64,000 bases of DNA from PXAH01 sp964605645. Its GTDB lineage: Bacteria; Omnitrophota; Gorgyraeia; Duberdicusellales; 4484-171. Under the pieces are notes generated by a model. That model was given only the letters and a program-made list of their open reading frames with translations, did no database searches and was not told the origin of the DNA. Made by a program: the position numbers and the translations under genes. The DNA is taken from positions 1 to 64,000 of the forward strand of contig CAZSDJ010000002.1 in NCBI GenBank assembly GCA_964605645.1. The letters run 5' to 3'. Below, one piece after another: positions 18,068 through 27,503 of the stretch; positions within the stretch are counted from its first letter, which is position 1, and every line of letters begins with the position of its first letter.

Positions 18068-19408
18068 ATGTATAGTTGTAAAGAATGCGGATATCAATCA
18101 ATAAAGTGGATGGGTAAGTGCCCTAATTGCGGGGGTTGGGAAACTTTTTTGCAAAAAATTAGTGAATCTTCTTCCCGAAAATTAAAATCTCGGCCCAAAT
18201 CAGTTCCTCGTCTGCTTAAAGATATTGGTAAAATAAAAAACGAAAGAACAAAAACTGATCTTTCTGAATTTGACCGGATTTTGGGCGGAGGGTTAATAGC
18301 CGGCCAGGTAATATTGATTGGAGGTGAACCGGGGATTGGAAAATCTACGCTTTTGCTGGAGGTAGCTTCTAAATTATCAAAAGAAGGAAAAACTATGTAT
18401 GTAAGTGCTGAAGAATCGCCGCAGCAAATTGGAGTTAGAGCTGAGCGCCTGGCAAATGTTTATCCCGAAAAACTTTATATTAGTGATGAAGAAAGAGTGG
18501 AAAATATTTATAAAACTATTGAATCAGAAGGATTTCAATTTGTAGTTGTAGATTCTATTCAAGTTATGACTAGTGCTTTTGCCGACGGTGCCAAGGGGAG
18601 TGTTCTTTCGGTCAGAAGTTGTGCTGATTATCTAACTCAGGCAGCAAAAGCGTTAGGAGTTGTAATATTTATAGTGGGGCACGTTACAAAGTCGGGTACA
18701 ATCGCCGGGCCTAAGCTGCTTGAACATATTGTAGATAGTGTACTTTATTTTGAGGGTGAAACTCTATCTAATTATCGAATTTTACGTTCAATTAAAAACC
18801 GATTTGGGCCAACGGGCGATATTGCTGTTTTTGATATGACATCCAGCGGTTTATCGGAAGTTAAAAAGATTAATGATATTTTTTTGCCGCATAAAAAAGA
18901 ATCGTCTCCCGGGAGTTGTGTTATTTGCCCTTTACAAGGTTCGCGTCCAATTTTAGTTGAACTGCAATCACTTGTAAGCCGGGCAACTTTTGGAACAGTA
19001 AGAAGAAGAAGCTTAGGTTTTGATTTTAATCGATTTTCTTTATTGGTTGCGATAATTGAAAAAAGGTTGAAGGCTAAAATATCCGGTGAAGATATTTTTT
19101 TAAATGTTGCCGGCGGCCTGCGTATCAATGATCCGGCTGCAGATTTAGGGGCGGTAGTTGCGATTATCTCCAGTTTTTTAGAAAAAAAAGTTCCTGCCGG
19201 AGGGGTATTTATTGGTGAAGTGGGGTTAGGAGGAGAGTTAAGGAAAGTTCGGGATATAAATTCAAGGTTGCGAGAAATAGAGAGGGCAAATTTCACTTAT
19301 TGTTATTTGCCTGAGGCTAACAAAAAAGAAGTGGATAAAAAATTTGTGAATAAGGTTTTTGGTTTTTCCAATTTAGGAGAAATTTATCAGGAACTTTTTA
19401 AAAGTTGA
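18068..19408 (+). CDS. radA: DNA repair protein RadA (Sms)
   Basis: Branch-migration ATPase in recombinational repair. Four zinc cysteines (C4, C7, C18, C21; SCKECGYQS and GKCPNCGGW) are followed by a RecA-like core with GGEPGIGKST, the RadA hallmark IKNRFGPTGD and a Lon-like C-terminal domain. ATG 18068 gives the conserved N-terminus; the ATG at 18047 would add seven residues encoded by repeat-like sequence (GTCACA/TGTGAC) at 18017-18062. The length of 446 is normal. Confidence 0.94.
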   Translation: MYSCKECGYQSIKWMGKCPNCGGWETFLQKISESSSRKLKSRPKSVPRLLKDIGKIKNERTKTDLSEFDRILGGGLIAGQVILIGGEPGIGKSTLLLEVASKLSKEGKTMYVSAEESPQQIGVRAERLANVYPEKLYISDEERVENIYKTIESEGFQFVVVDSIQVMTSAFADGAKGSVLSVRSCADYLTQAAKALGVVIFIVGHVTKSGTIAGPKLLEHIVDSVLYFEGETLSNYRILRSIKNRFGPTGDIAVFDMTSSGLSEVKKINDIFLPHKKESSPGSCVICPLQGSRPILVELQSLVSRATFGTVRRRSLGFDFNRFSLLVAIIEKRLKAKISGEDIFLNVAGGLRINDPAADLGAVVAIISSFLEKKVPAGGVFIGEVGLGGELRKVRDINSRLREIERANFTYCYLPEANKKEVDKKFVNKVFGFSNLGEIYQELFKS

Positions 19409-19414
19409 TATTGT

Positions 19415-19453
19415 AAGGTATTCTCTAAATATATTCATTTTTAATGAGGAGGG
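19415..19453 (+). promoter_or_regulatory. Leader segment shared with clpC
   Basis: About 38 bases ahead of the PIN/TRAM gene (AAGGTATTCTCTAAATATAT, then TCATTTTTAATGAGGAGGG) match the end of the clpC leader at 12352-12390 with a single base difference over most of the length. The shared block includes the ribosome binding site. It may carry a common promoter (TAAATAT could be a -10), or may be copied leader sequence. Confidence 0.6.
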
Positions 19454-19456
19454 TGT

Positions 19457-20446
19457 ATGTGGGCTTTAGTTTTTTTACGAATATTTTTTATTTTTATTTT
19501 TGTGGTATTGGGTTTTTCTTTAAGTAAAGGTAATCCTTTATTATTTGCTGCAATCGGCCTCGGTACAGGGATTTTTGTAGTAGTTTTAGAGATGTTTGGG
19601 CGCAAAGTATCATTAAAAGGCTTAAGCAGTGCTGTGTTTGGAATTTTACTGGGCTTATTGCTTTCTGCTGTCTTTGGCTTAGCTTTAGCTCAGTTTCCTT
19701 TGCCTGCTGATGTGACACCTGATTTTTTAGATAATATTAAATTGTTTGTTACTTTAGTTTTTGTTTACCTGGGTTTAACTTTGGGGATCAAAGGCCAGGA
19801 TGAATTTAATTTGGTTATCCCTTATGTAAAATTTAAAAGAGGAGAATCGAGAGAAGAAGAAATTATTGTTGATACAAGTAGTATTATCGACGGGAGAATC
19901 CTGGATATTGTAAAAACCGGTTTTGTTGAAGCAAAATTTATTATTCCTCGCTTTGTGTTGAATGAAATGCATACTTTAGCTGATTCAACTGATCACATGA
20001 AAAGGCAGAAAGGAAAAAGGGGGATAGAAATATTACATGATTTAAAAAAACAGCCGAATATCGACATTGAAGTTACGGAAGAAGAAATTGCCGTAGTGAA
20101 AACAGTTGATGAAAAGATTATTAAATTAGCTCAAAAACACAGCGCTAAAGTGTTAACTACAGATTATAATTTAAATCGAATTGCTCAATTTCAGGGAGTA
20201 AAAGTATTAAATATCAATGATCTTGCGAATGCCTTAAAGCCGTCTTTGATAACGGGTAATACTTTTAATTTGAAATTAGTGAAAGAAGGTAAAGAACGGA
20301 ATCAGGCAATAGGATATCTAGAAGATGGAACGATGGTAGTTGTCGAGGGCGGCAAGAAATTAGTGGGAAAAACTGTGAATGTAGAAGTTGCTTCTGTATT
20401 ACAGAATCCAAGTGGTAGAATTATTTTTACAAAATTAAGTAGTTAA
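19457..20446 (+). CDS. YacL-type membrane PIN/TRAM-domain protein
   Basis: Predicted membrane-anchored ribonuclease-like protein. Four hydrophobic helices (about residues 1-115) are followed by a PIN domain starting at D139 (IIVDTSSIIDGRI) with further acidic residues in NEMHTL and TTDYNLN, then a C-terminal TRAM domain (NQAIGYLEDGTMVVVEGG). The same architecture and position between radA and ispD occur in Bacillus yacL. The physiological substrate is not established. Confidence 0.88.
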   Translation: MWALVFLRIFFIFIFVVLGFSLSKGNPLLFAAIGLGTGIFVVVLEMFGRKVSLKGLSSAVFGILLGLLLSAVFGLALAQFPLPADVTPDFLDNIKLFVTLVFVYLGLTLGIKGQDEFNLVIPYVKFKRGESREEEIIVDTSSIIDGRILDIVKTGFVEAKFIIPRFVLNEMHTLADSTDHMKRQKGKRGIEILHDLKKQPNIDIEVTEEEIAVVKTVDEKIIKLAQKHSAKVLTTDYNLNRIAQFQGVKVLNINDLANALKPSLITGNTFNLKLVKEGKERNQAIGYLEDGTMVVVEGGKKLVGKTVNVEVASVLQNPSGRIIFTKLSS

Positions 20447-20447
20447 G

Positions 20448-21110
20448 ATGAAAGTTGCAGCTGTAATTGTGGGTGCCGGTTTTGGCAAGCGTATTGGCAA
20501 AGCGAAGGCAGCTATTTTGCTGGAGGGGAAGCCTCTTTTTTACTATAGCCTAAAGACTTTTTTGAATTGCAAAGCGATAGGCCAAGTAATTTTGGTCCTT
20601 CAGAAAAAGCATTTTAAAATAGCAAAAAATTTTATAGATAATAAGAAAGTTACTTTAACAGCTGGCGGTCAAACCAGAAAACAATCTGTAATAAATGGAT
20701 TGGAAAAAGTAAGAGAAGGGATAGATTTTATTTTAATTCATGATTGTGCGCGGCCTTTTTTAAAAAAACAATTAATATTAAAAGTAATTAAAGAATTAAA
20801 AAATTATCCGGCCGTAATTCCGGGGATTAAGGTAAAAGATACTTTAAAACAAGTTCAAAAAGGGCTAGTAAAAAAGACCTTAAATAGAGAGAATATTTTA
20901 TCTATTCAGACCCCTCAGGGTTTTCGAAAAAATTTACTTAAATCTGAATATAAAAAACATAAACATCTTAAAATAACCGATTCAGCCAAAATTTTTGAAA
21001 AAGCAGGGCATCCTGTAAAAATAGTCGAAGGAGACAGGCTCAATTTTAAAATAACTTATAAAGAAGATATCTTTTTGGCCAAGAGGATAAAAAAATATGA
21101 AAGAATATAG
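20448..21110 (+). CDS. ispD: 2-C-methyl-D-erythritol 4-phosphate cytidylyltransferase
   Basis: MEP-pathway enzyme that joins CTP to methylerythritol phosphate. The nucleotide loop reads VGAGFGKRIGKAKA, a variant of the usual AAGxGxRMG. It is followed by IHDCARPF and SIQTPQGF, both diagnostic. The length of 220 is slightly short. It starts 1 base after the PIN/TRAM stop and overlaps ispF by 14 bases, so the two MEP enzymes are coupled. Confidence 0.9.
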   Translation: MKVAAVIVGAGFGKRIGKAKAAILLEGKPLFYYSLKTFLNCKAIGQVILVLQKKHFKIAKNFIDNKKVTLTAGGQTRKQSVINGLEKVREGIDFILIHDCARPFLKKQLILKVIKELKNYPAVIPGIKVKDTLKQVQKGLVKKTLNRENILSIQTPQGFRKNLLKSEYKKHKHLKITDSAKIFEKAGHPVKIVEGDRLNFKITYKEDIFLAKRIKKYERI

Positions 21111-21591
21111 AGTTGGTTTAGGTTTTGACTTGCACCGGTTATCAAAAGGAAAATTACCTTTAGTTTTAGGGGGAGTTGAAATTGACTGCGCTCTTAACTT
21201 AATAGCTGTGTCTGACGGAGACGTGTTATTACATGCAATAGCAGATGCAGTTTGTGGTGCTTGCAGCTTAGGCGATATTGGAGATTATTTCCCGCCTGCC
21301 GACAAAAGCAATCAAGGTATAGACAGTAAAGATATTGTTGATACTATTTTAAGTAAAATAGAAGGTAATTATAAGTTAATTAATATCGATATAACACTAG
21401 TTGCAGAGAAGCCGAAATTGGTTTCTTATAAAAAAGAAATTGTTAAATCATTGAAAAATATATTTAAGATAAAAGACATTAATTTAAAAATAAAATCTAA
21501 AGAAGCCACAGAAGTTTTAGGAGGCATTGATTCTATGAGCTGTCTTGCGGCAGTCTTAGTTTCAAAGTTTGAAGATGATAAAAATTTATAA
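21097..21591 (+). CDS. ispF: 2-C-methyl-D-erythritol 2,4-cyclodiphosphate synthase
   Basis: MEP-pathway cyclase. The metal-binding DLH is at residues 11-13 (GLGFDLHRL), a further LLHAIADAVCGA histidine and the LGDIGDYFPP loop are present, and a TEVLGG-type end follows. The length of 164 is normal for a trimeric IspF. Overlaps with ispD and cysS indicate one operon. Confidence 0.93.
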   Translation: MKEYRVGLGFDLHRLSKGKLPLVLGGVEIDCALNLIAVSDGDVLLHAIADAVCGACSLGDIGDYFPPADKSNQGIDSKDIVDTILSKIEGNYKLINIDITLVAEKPKLVSYKKEIVKSLKNIFKIKDINLKIKSKEATEVLGGIDSMSCLAAVLVSKFEDDKNL

Positions 21592-22984
21592 TTCATTAAC
21601 TAAAAAAAAGCAAGAATTTATACCTGTTGAAAAAAATCATATTAAATTTTATGCTTGCGGCGTAACTGTTTATGATGATTGTCATATCGGCCACGGCCGT
21701 TCCTTATATATTTTTGATGTTATTTACCGTTATTTAGAATTTCGCGGCTACAAAGTAAAATTTGTCCGCAATATTACAGATATTGATGATAAAATTATTA
21801 ATAAATCTCGACAATTAGGGATTAGCTGGAAAGAGGTAGCTGATAAATACATAAGCCATTACCGGAAGGATTTAGAAAGTTTAGAGTTAAAACCGATTAA
21901 TTGCCAGCCAAAAGCAACAGAAAATATTAAAGAGATGATAAATTACATAAAACAATTAATCGAAAAAGGATATGCTTACCAAACTGATACCGGTGTCTAT
22001 TTTTCTGTGAGAAAATTTAGCCAATACGGTCAACTATCCGGCCAGAAAATTGATGATATTTTAGCTTCGGGGAGAATCAGTGCTGATGAAAATAAAAAAG
22101 ATCCTCTTGATTTTGCACTTTGGAAAGCATCGAAAGAAGGCGAACCAAGTTGGGAGAGCCCCTGGGGAAAAGGAAGGCCGGGTTGGCATATAGAGTGTTC
22201 TGTAATGAGTCAAAAATATCTTAAGTGTGAAACTTTAGATATTCATGGGGGGGGGAGGGATTTAATTTTTCCTCATCATGAAAATGAAGCTGCACAGGCT
22301 GAAAGTTTATCCGGGAAGAATTTTGTAAACTATTGGCTGCATCATGGCCTATTAACTATTGAGGGGCAAAAGATGTCGAAGTCTTTAGGTAATTTTGTAA
22401 AAATATCGGATGTATTACACCGGTATCCCGCGGATGTTTTAAAGTTTTTTTATTTACAAGCTCATTATTCTTCTGCGATTGATTTTTCTTGGGCTAAAAT
22501 GGAAGAAGCAAAAAAAGCATATCAACACATTAAAATATTGAAAGAAAAGTTAGAAAATTATCTTCAAGGTAAAAAAGGCCAAAAAGAAATTCCAGAAGAA
22601 AATGATAAGAGCAAAGATTACCGGAAGCAGTTTAGTGAAGTTATGGATGATGATTTTAATATGCCGAAAGGCTTGGCAGTATTATTTGATTTAATAAATC
22701 AGGCAAATAAAAAGTTTGCCGAAAAAACAAGCAGTAAAAAAGATAAAAGTTTAGCCGGTTACAGGAAAATATTAGCGAAAATAACAAATGTTTTTGGGTT
22801 TAGTTTTTCAAAAAAAGAAGCGGCCGAAATAAATAGCGGCCAAATAAACAAATTAATAGAAAAAAGAAATCAATGCAGAACAGAAAAAAACTTTACAAAA
22901 GCTGATCAGATCCGGGATGAACTGGCCGGAAAAGGAATAATATTGGAAGACAGCAAAGAAGGAACCGTATGGCGAAGAGAATAA
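21575..22984 (+). CDS. cysS: Cysteinyl-tRNA synthetase
   Basis: Class I synthetase for cysteine. The zinc-binding cysteine YACGVTVYDDCHIGHGRS with its HIGH box, HIECSVMS, HGGGRDLIFPHHENE and the KMSKS loop QKMSKSLGN are all present. ATG 21575 fits better than the TTG two codons upstream, and overlaps ispF by 17 bases. The length of 469 is normal. It sits beside ispF as in Firmicutes. Confidence 0.95.
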   Translation: MIKIYNSLTKKKQEFIPVEKNHIKFYACGVTVYDDCHIGHGRSLYIFDVIYRYLEFRGYKVKFVRNITDIDDKIINKSRQLGISWKEVADKYISHYRKDLESLELKPINCQPKATENIKEMINYIKQLIEKGYAYQTDTGVYFSVRKFSQYGQLSGQKIDDILASGRISADENKKDPLDFALWKASKEGEPSWESPWGKGRPGWHIECSVMSQKYLKCETLDIHGGGRDLIFPHHENEAAQAESLSGKNFVNYWLHHGLLTIEGQKMSKSLGNFVKISDVLHRYPADVLKFFYLQAHYSSAIDFSWAKMEEAKKAYQHIKILKEKLENYLQGKKGQKEIPEENDKSKDYRKQFSEVMDDDFNMPKGLAVLFDLINQANKKFAEKTSSKKDKSLAGYRKILAKITNVFGFSFSKKEAAEINSGQINKLIEKRNQCRTEKNFTKADQIRDELAGKGIILEDSKEGTVWRRE

Positions 22985-23616
22985 AAAGAAAAAAAGCAAT
23001 ATTAATTACTGTTGAAGGCTTGGAAGGCTGCGGTAAAACCAGTGTTATTAAATTTCTTGAAAATTTATTTTCTGAAAAAAAAATGAAAGTTAAAGTTTAC
23101 CGCGAACCGGGTTCAACAAAAATTGGTGAAGAGATAAGAAAGATTTTGCTGGATAAAAAAGAAATGGTGCTTTCTCCGCACACTGAACTGCTCCTTTATT
23201 TAGCAGCCCGGACACAATTGATTGAAGAAAAGCTAAATAAGGATTTAGGTAATTTTGATATTATTATCTGTGATCGCTTTTATGATTCAACTTTAGTTTA
23301 TCAAGGTTATGCCTTAGGTTTAGGTGAAATTGTAAAAAAGTCGGTAGAATTTTTTTCTTTAGGGATAAAGCCCGATTTAACTTTATTCTTAGATGTGGCA
23401 GTGGAGATAGGTTTATCTCGATTAAAAACAAAGGATAGAATTGAATCACGTTCATTAACTTTTCATAAAAAATTAAGGGAAGGTTTTCTAAAACTAGCCC
23501 ATACAGAACCAAAGCGGATAAAGGTTGTTAATGCATCAGGCCGGCTTAATCAAATTTATCCCCGGATCAGAGAAATTTTGATTAAATCAAAAAAAGTTCC
23601 GCTATCCAAAGATTAA
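22969..23616 (+). CDS. tmk: Thymidylate kinase
   Basis: Phosphorylates dTMP to dTDP. The P-loop GLEGCGKTS is at about residues 16-24, followed by YREPGSTKIGEEIR and DRFYDSTLVYQG, both typical. The basic N-terminus (MAKRIKRKKA) is slightly extended. It overlaps the end of cysS by 16 bases, so it is probably the last gene of the clpC-to-tmk run. Confidence 0.92.
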   Translation: MAKRIKRKKAILITVEGLEGCGKTSVIKFLENLFSEKKMKVKVYREPGSTKIGEEIRKILLDKKEMVLSPHTELLLYLAARTQLIEEKLNKDLGNFDIIICDRFYDSTLVYQGYALGLGEIVKKSVEFFSLGIKPDLTLFLDVAVEIGLSRLKTKDRIESRSLTFHKKLREGFLKLAHTEPKRIKVVNASGRLNQIYPRIREILIKSKKVPLSKD

Positions 23617-23638
23617 TCTTTCAACAATAAAAAGAAAA

Positions 23639-25462
23639 ATGATAAAAAAATACGATCTTATTATAATTGGTGGGGGCCATGCCGGAATCGAAGCAGGCAA
23701 TGCAGCCTCAAAGATGGGGTGTTTGGTGCTGTTGATTAGTCTTGACCTTGATTTAATCGGAAAACTTTCCTGCAACCCGGCTGTGGGGGGAGTTTCAAAA
23801 GGAACTTTGGTGAGGGAAGTTGATGCTTTAGGCGGGTTAATCGGTAAAATTACAGATCAGTGTGCTTTGGGATATAAAACTTTAAATAAAAGTAAGGGGA
23901 AAGCCGTGTGGGCGACACGAGCCCAAGTAGATATGTTTTTATATCCGCAACTAGCAAAAAAATATTTGGAAAACAATCAAAATATAGATATATTGCAGGC
24001 AAAAGTAAAAGAAATCATTGTACGTAAAGGCAAAGCAGCCGGGGTTAAAACTAATCTTGGCCAAGATTTTTTAAGTAGTTGTATTATTGTTGCAGCCGGC
24101 ACTTTTTTAAAAAGTAAAATCCATATTGGTTTAAACTCATTTTCCGGGGGACGGATAGCTGAAAGCTCCAGTGATCAATTATTTAATTCAATTAAGGCTT
24201 TAGGTTTTAAAACTAAACATTTTAAAACGGGAACTTGCGCCCGCCTTGACAACAGAACAATTAATTTTGATAAAATGATCAAGCAGCTGCCGGAAAATGA
24301 TGTCCTGCCATTTTCATTTACCAATAAAAAGATTAATAAAAATAGAGTCAGTTGCTTTATTACCCATACTAATAAAAAAACTCATAAAATAATAAAAGAT
24401 AATTTAAAATTCTCACCTCTTTATACCGGTAAAATTAAATCTCAAGGGGTAAGATATTGCCCTTCTTTGGAAGATAAGATTATAAAATTTTGGCAAAAAG
24501 ATAAACATCAAATTTTCATTGAACCGGAAGGGCTTGATTCTTATGAAGTATATCCTAACGGTATTTCAACTTCATTGCCTTTTCAAACTCAAATACAATT
24601 TATTCATTCAATAGCAGGGTTAGAAAAAGCAAAAATTATTCGGCCCGGTTATGGGATTGAGCACGGCTTAATCGATGCACGTCAGCTTTTCGCTAATCTT
24701 GAATCCAAGAAATATTCGGGTTTGTTTTTCGCCGGGCAAGTTAACGGCACAACCGGGTATGAAGAAGCTGCCGCGCAAGGGATTGTGGCCGGGATAAATG
24801 CAGCTTTAAAAATAAAAAATAAAAAACCTTTTGTTTTAAAAAGAGATCAAGCTTATATCGGGGTGTTAATTGATGACTTGGTTAAGAAGGGGACAGATGA
24901 GCCTTACCGGATGTTTACTTCGCGTTGTGAGTTTAGGCTAACTTTACGAGAAAGTAATTCTGGCTTACGCCTTGGTTGGTTAGGTTATCAATTAGGATTA
25001 TTGAAGAAACAGGATTATCAACTGATAAAGGAAAAAGAACAAGAAATAAAAAGAATCAAAAATAAATTAAAGAGCATTAATTCTAAAAAAAGACCAAAAC
25101 AGAAAAATTTATTTGAATTACTTAAGGAGCCCGGAGTTACTTTTCGGCAGATTAAAAAGGAAGCAAAAGAAAGTAAAATTCCTCCGGATGTTGAAGCTGA
25201 AGTGGAAATAGCTGCTAAATATCAAGGGTTTTTAAAGCGAGAGAAGGTTTGGCTGCGTGAACTTAAAAATTTAGATAAAGTTAAAATGCCGAAAATAGAT
25301 TTTGCTCAAATACCTTCTTTATCTAAAGAGGTGACCGAAAAGCTTAATAAGTTTAAGCCGGATTCCCTGGGTGAAGCTTTTGCTATTTCCGGAATTACTC
25401 CGGCTGCAATTTTGACTGTTTATAATTTTATTAAAAGTAAGCAGAAGAAAAATAAGTTATAA
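23639..25462 (+). CDS. mnmG: tRNA uridine-34 modification enzyme MnmG (GidA)
   Basis: FAD enzyme that with MnmE adds carboxymethylaminomethyl to U34 of tRNAs. The FAD-binding GGGHAGIEAG is near residues 11-20, CNPAVGGVSKGTLVREVDAL follows, and PGYGIEHG and VNGTTGYEEAAAQG are present. The length of 607 is normal. It is 22 bases after tmk and converges on lpxB with only 13 bases between the stops. No strong terminator was recognised there. Confidence 0.95.
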   Translation: MIKKYDLIIIGGGHAGIEAGNAASKMGCLVLLISLDLDLIGKLSCNPAVGGVSKGTLVREVDALGGLIGKITDQCALGYKTLNKSKGKAVWATRAQVDMFLYPQLAKKYLENNQNIDILQAKVKEIIVRKGKAAGVKTNLGQDFLSSCIIVAAGTFLKSKIHIGLNSFSGGRIAESSSDQLFNSIKALGFKTKHFKTGTCARLDNRTINFDKMIKQLPENDVLPFSFTNKKINKNRVSCFITHTNKKTHKIIKDNLKFSPLYTGKIKSQGVRYCPSLEDKIIKFWQKDKHQIFIEPEGLDSYEVYPNGISTSLPFQTQIQFIHSIAGLEKAKIIRPGYGIEHGLIDARQLFANLESKKYSGLFFAGQVNGTTGYEEAAAQGIVAGINAALKIKNKKPFVLKRDQAYIGVLIDDLVKKGTDEPYRMFTSRCEFRLTLRESNSGLRLGWLGYQLGLLKKQDYQLIKEKEQEIKRIKNKLKSINSKKRPKQKNLFELLKEPGVTFRQIKKEAKESKIPPDVEAEVEIAAKYQGFLKREKVWLRELKNLDKVKMPKIDFAQIPSLSKEVTEKLNKFKPDSLGEAFAISGITPAAILTVYNFIKSKQKKNKL

Positions 25463-25475
25463 TTTACTTGTTTAT

Positions 25476-26555
25476 TTATAAATTTAGGTAATCCGCTATA
25501 TAATCGGCGAATTTAGTGATTCCATCAGAAGGGCTGAGTATCTTTTTTGCTTCTTTTAATCTTTCCTTAAACAAATTATAGGCTTCTTTATCTCTTAAAT
25601 AATATAGGGTATTGTCAGCTATATTTTGAGGGGTTGCTTTTTCCTGAAGCAGTTCAGGGACTATCTGTTTGTTTGCTAATATGTTGATCATCCCGGCAAA
25701 TTTTGTATGGATAAGTTTTTTTATTATATACCAGGTAAGTTTGTTAACTTTATAGATTATTAAATAGGGAATTTCTAAAATTGCAGTCTCAACTGTTGCT
25801 GTACCGGATGCCGCTACCGCAAACTCAGAATGGCTTAAAACTTTATAAGAGTGGTTTATAATTTCCTCTTTGCTAAAAAACCTTTGATATATTTTTTTAT
25901 CTAATCCCGCAGGCTTCAATATTTGAAATTTATAATTAGGTAATGATTTTTTGATAATTTTTTTTGCCTCGGCTAAAATTTTGAGGTGGTATTTTATTTC
26001 GTTTTTGCGTGAGCCGGGCAAAAAAGAGATAATATTTTTCTTTTTTAAATCTTTTTTATTGATTATCTCAAGCAAAGGATGGCCAAAATAAGCAGTATCG
26101 GTATTTTCTTTTTCATAGATCTTTTTTTCAAATTTAAAAATAGGGATCATTTTGTCGGTATATTTTTTAATAGTTTTTATTCGTTTTTTCCGCCAAGCCC
26201 ACACTTGCGGACTGACATAGTAAAAGATTGGTATTTTGTGGTTTATATTTTTTGCTACGTTTAAATTAAAATCAGGGAAATCTATTAAAATTATTAAGTC
26301 CGGTTTGATTTTATTAATTTCAAATATAGTTTGATCAAATATTTTTTTAAATTTTCCCAAAGAAGAGATTACTTCTATTAAGCCGCAAACTGAATGGGAA
26401 ACCAAATCTATTAATTGGCAAGAATTATCTGCTAAGACTTTTCCGCCAAATGAATAAATTCGGCAAGAATTAAATTTTTCATTAATTGTTTTAGCTAAAT
26501 GGCCTCCGTAGAGGTCGCCGGAAGCATCACCGGCGATAATAACAATTTTTTTCAT
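25476..26555 (-). CDS. lpxB: Lipid-A-disaccharide synthase
   Basis: Inner-membrane-associated GT19 glycosyltransferase that condenses UDP-diacylglucosamine with lipid X. Recognisable motifs are IAGDASGDLYGGH at the start, FYYVSPQVWAWRKKR, LPGSRKNEI and AVAASGTATVETAI. The length of 359 is slightly short. It lies 13 bases downstream of the oxidoreductase gene on the same strand. It is direct evidence for a lipid A pathway in this organism. Confidence 0.94.
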   Translation of the reverse strand: MKKIVIIAGDASGDLYGGHLAKTINEKFNSCRIYSFGGKVLADNSCQLIDLVSHSVCGLIEVISSLGKFKKIFDQTIFEINKIKPDLIILIDFPDFNLNVAKNINHKIPIFYYVSPQVWAWRKKRIKTIKKYTDKMIPIFKFEKKIYEKENTDTAYFGHPLLEIINKKDLKKKNIISFLPGSRKNEIKYHLKILAEAKKIIKKSLPNYKFQILKPAGLDKKIYQRFFSKEEIINHSYKVLSHSEFAVAASGTATVETAILEIPYLIIYKVNKLTWYIIKKLIHTKFAGMINILANKQIVPELLQEKATPQNIADNTLYYLRDKEAYNLFKERLKEAKKILSPSDGITKFADYIADYLNL

Positions 26556-26568
26556 TATTTTTTAAAAA

Positions 26569-27468
26569 TTAAGATTTTTTAATAATGTCTTCAATTTTTG
26601 TTGCAGCCAACAATGCGTCTTTTGCTGATTCGGCATAGGAACTATTTGAATCTTTTTTAATCACTAAATTTATAAAATGATCAATTTCTTTTTTTAGAGG
26701 TTCTTCTTTTTCTATTGTTAAATTTTGATGAGATATTTTAGTGCCGGTTTTTTTGTATACTTCAACACTTTGCCGGGCATAATCGATAGAAATATATTTA
26801 TTCTGCATAAATATTCTTATTTTTCTTTCTTTTTTTGATGATATTCGCGATGATGTTATGTTGGCTACACAACCGTTTTTAAAACTTATTCTACAATTAG
26901 CGATATCTTCCGCAGAAGATAGTACTTTAACGCCTTTAGCGTCTATTTTCTTTATTTTATCTTGTACTAAATCTAAAATGATATCTAAATCATGAATCAT
27001 TAAATCAAGCACTACGCTTATATCTAAAGAACGATGCGGATAAGGGCTGAGCCGGTGGCATTCTATAAATAAAGGATTTTTTATACTTTCTTTGACTTTT
27101 AAATAAGCACTGTTATATCTTTCAACGTGTCCTACAAAAAGAAGGGTATTATTTTTTTTTGCAATATTAATTAATTTTTTTGCCTGGCGAGAGTTTTTTG
27201 TGATTGGTTTTTCCACCAACACCGGTATTTTATTTTGAAGAAAAAAGCCGGCTATTTTAAAATGAGACGGAGTAGGGGTTGCGATACTTACCAAATCTAC
27301 TTTTTTTACTAAATTATGGTAACTTGAAGAAGCAGGAAGATTGTGTTTTTCTAATTTTTCCTTATCTGTGTCGACAATATAAATTTTTTCTATTTTTTTT
27401 GATTCCTGATAGATACGTAAATGAATTGAGCCTAGTTTTCCCAGGCCGATTACCGCGGCTTTTAACAT
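26569..27468 (-). CDS. Gfo/Idh/MocA-family oxidoreductase, possible GnnA-like
   Basis: NAD(P)-dependent sugar dehydrogenase family. The Rossmann start is MLKAAVIGLGKLGSIHL, with the VEKPITKN motif (the family's EKP) near residues 97-104 and a central LDLMIHDLDI segment. ATG 27468 is chosen because an AAGGAG site sits a few bases upstream; a longer reading to 27531 would cross the promoter. Its position directly before lpxB suggests a role in lipid A sugar chemistry. UDP-GlcNAc 3-dehydrogenase (GnnA) is a member of this family, but no GnnB-type aminotransferase gene is visible here. Confidence 0.72.
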   Translation of the reverse strand: MLKAAVIGLGKLGSIHLRIYQESKKIEKIYIVDTDKEKLEKHNLPASSSYHNLVKKVDLVSIATPTPSHFKIAGFFLQNKIPVLVEKPITKNSRQAKKLINIAKKNNTLLFVGHVERYNSAYLKVKESIKNPLFIECHRLSPYPHRSLDISVVLDLMIHDLDIILDLVQDKIKKIDAKGVKVLSSAEDIANCRISFKNGCVANITSSRISSKKERKIRIFMQNKYISIDYARQSVEVYKKTGTKISHQNLTIEKEEPLKKEIDHFINLVIKKDSNSSYAESAKDALLAATKIEDIIKKS

Positions 27469-27503
27469 GGAACTCCTTATATTAAGCAGATCGATGATAC
27501 CTA

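Noticed and set aside
18772..19296. A 174-codon open frame on the - strand opposite radA.
   Set aside because: It is antisense to well-conserved radA sequence, shows no recognisable domain and is the longest of many such shadows.
25463..25475. Possible bidirectional terminator between mnmG and lpxB.
   Set aside because: The A/T-rich text allows only weak pairing and lacks a stable G/C stem.
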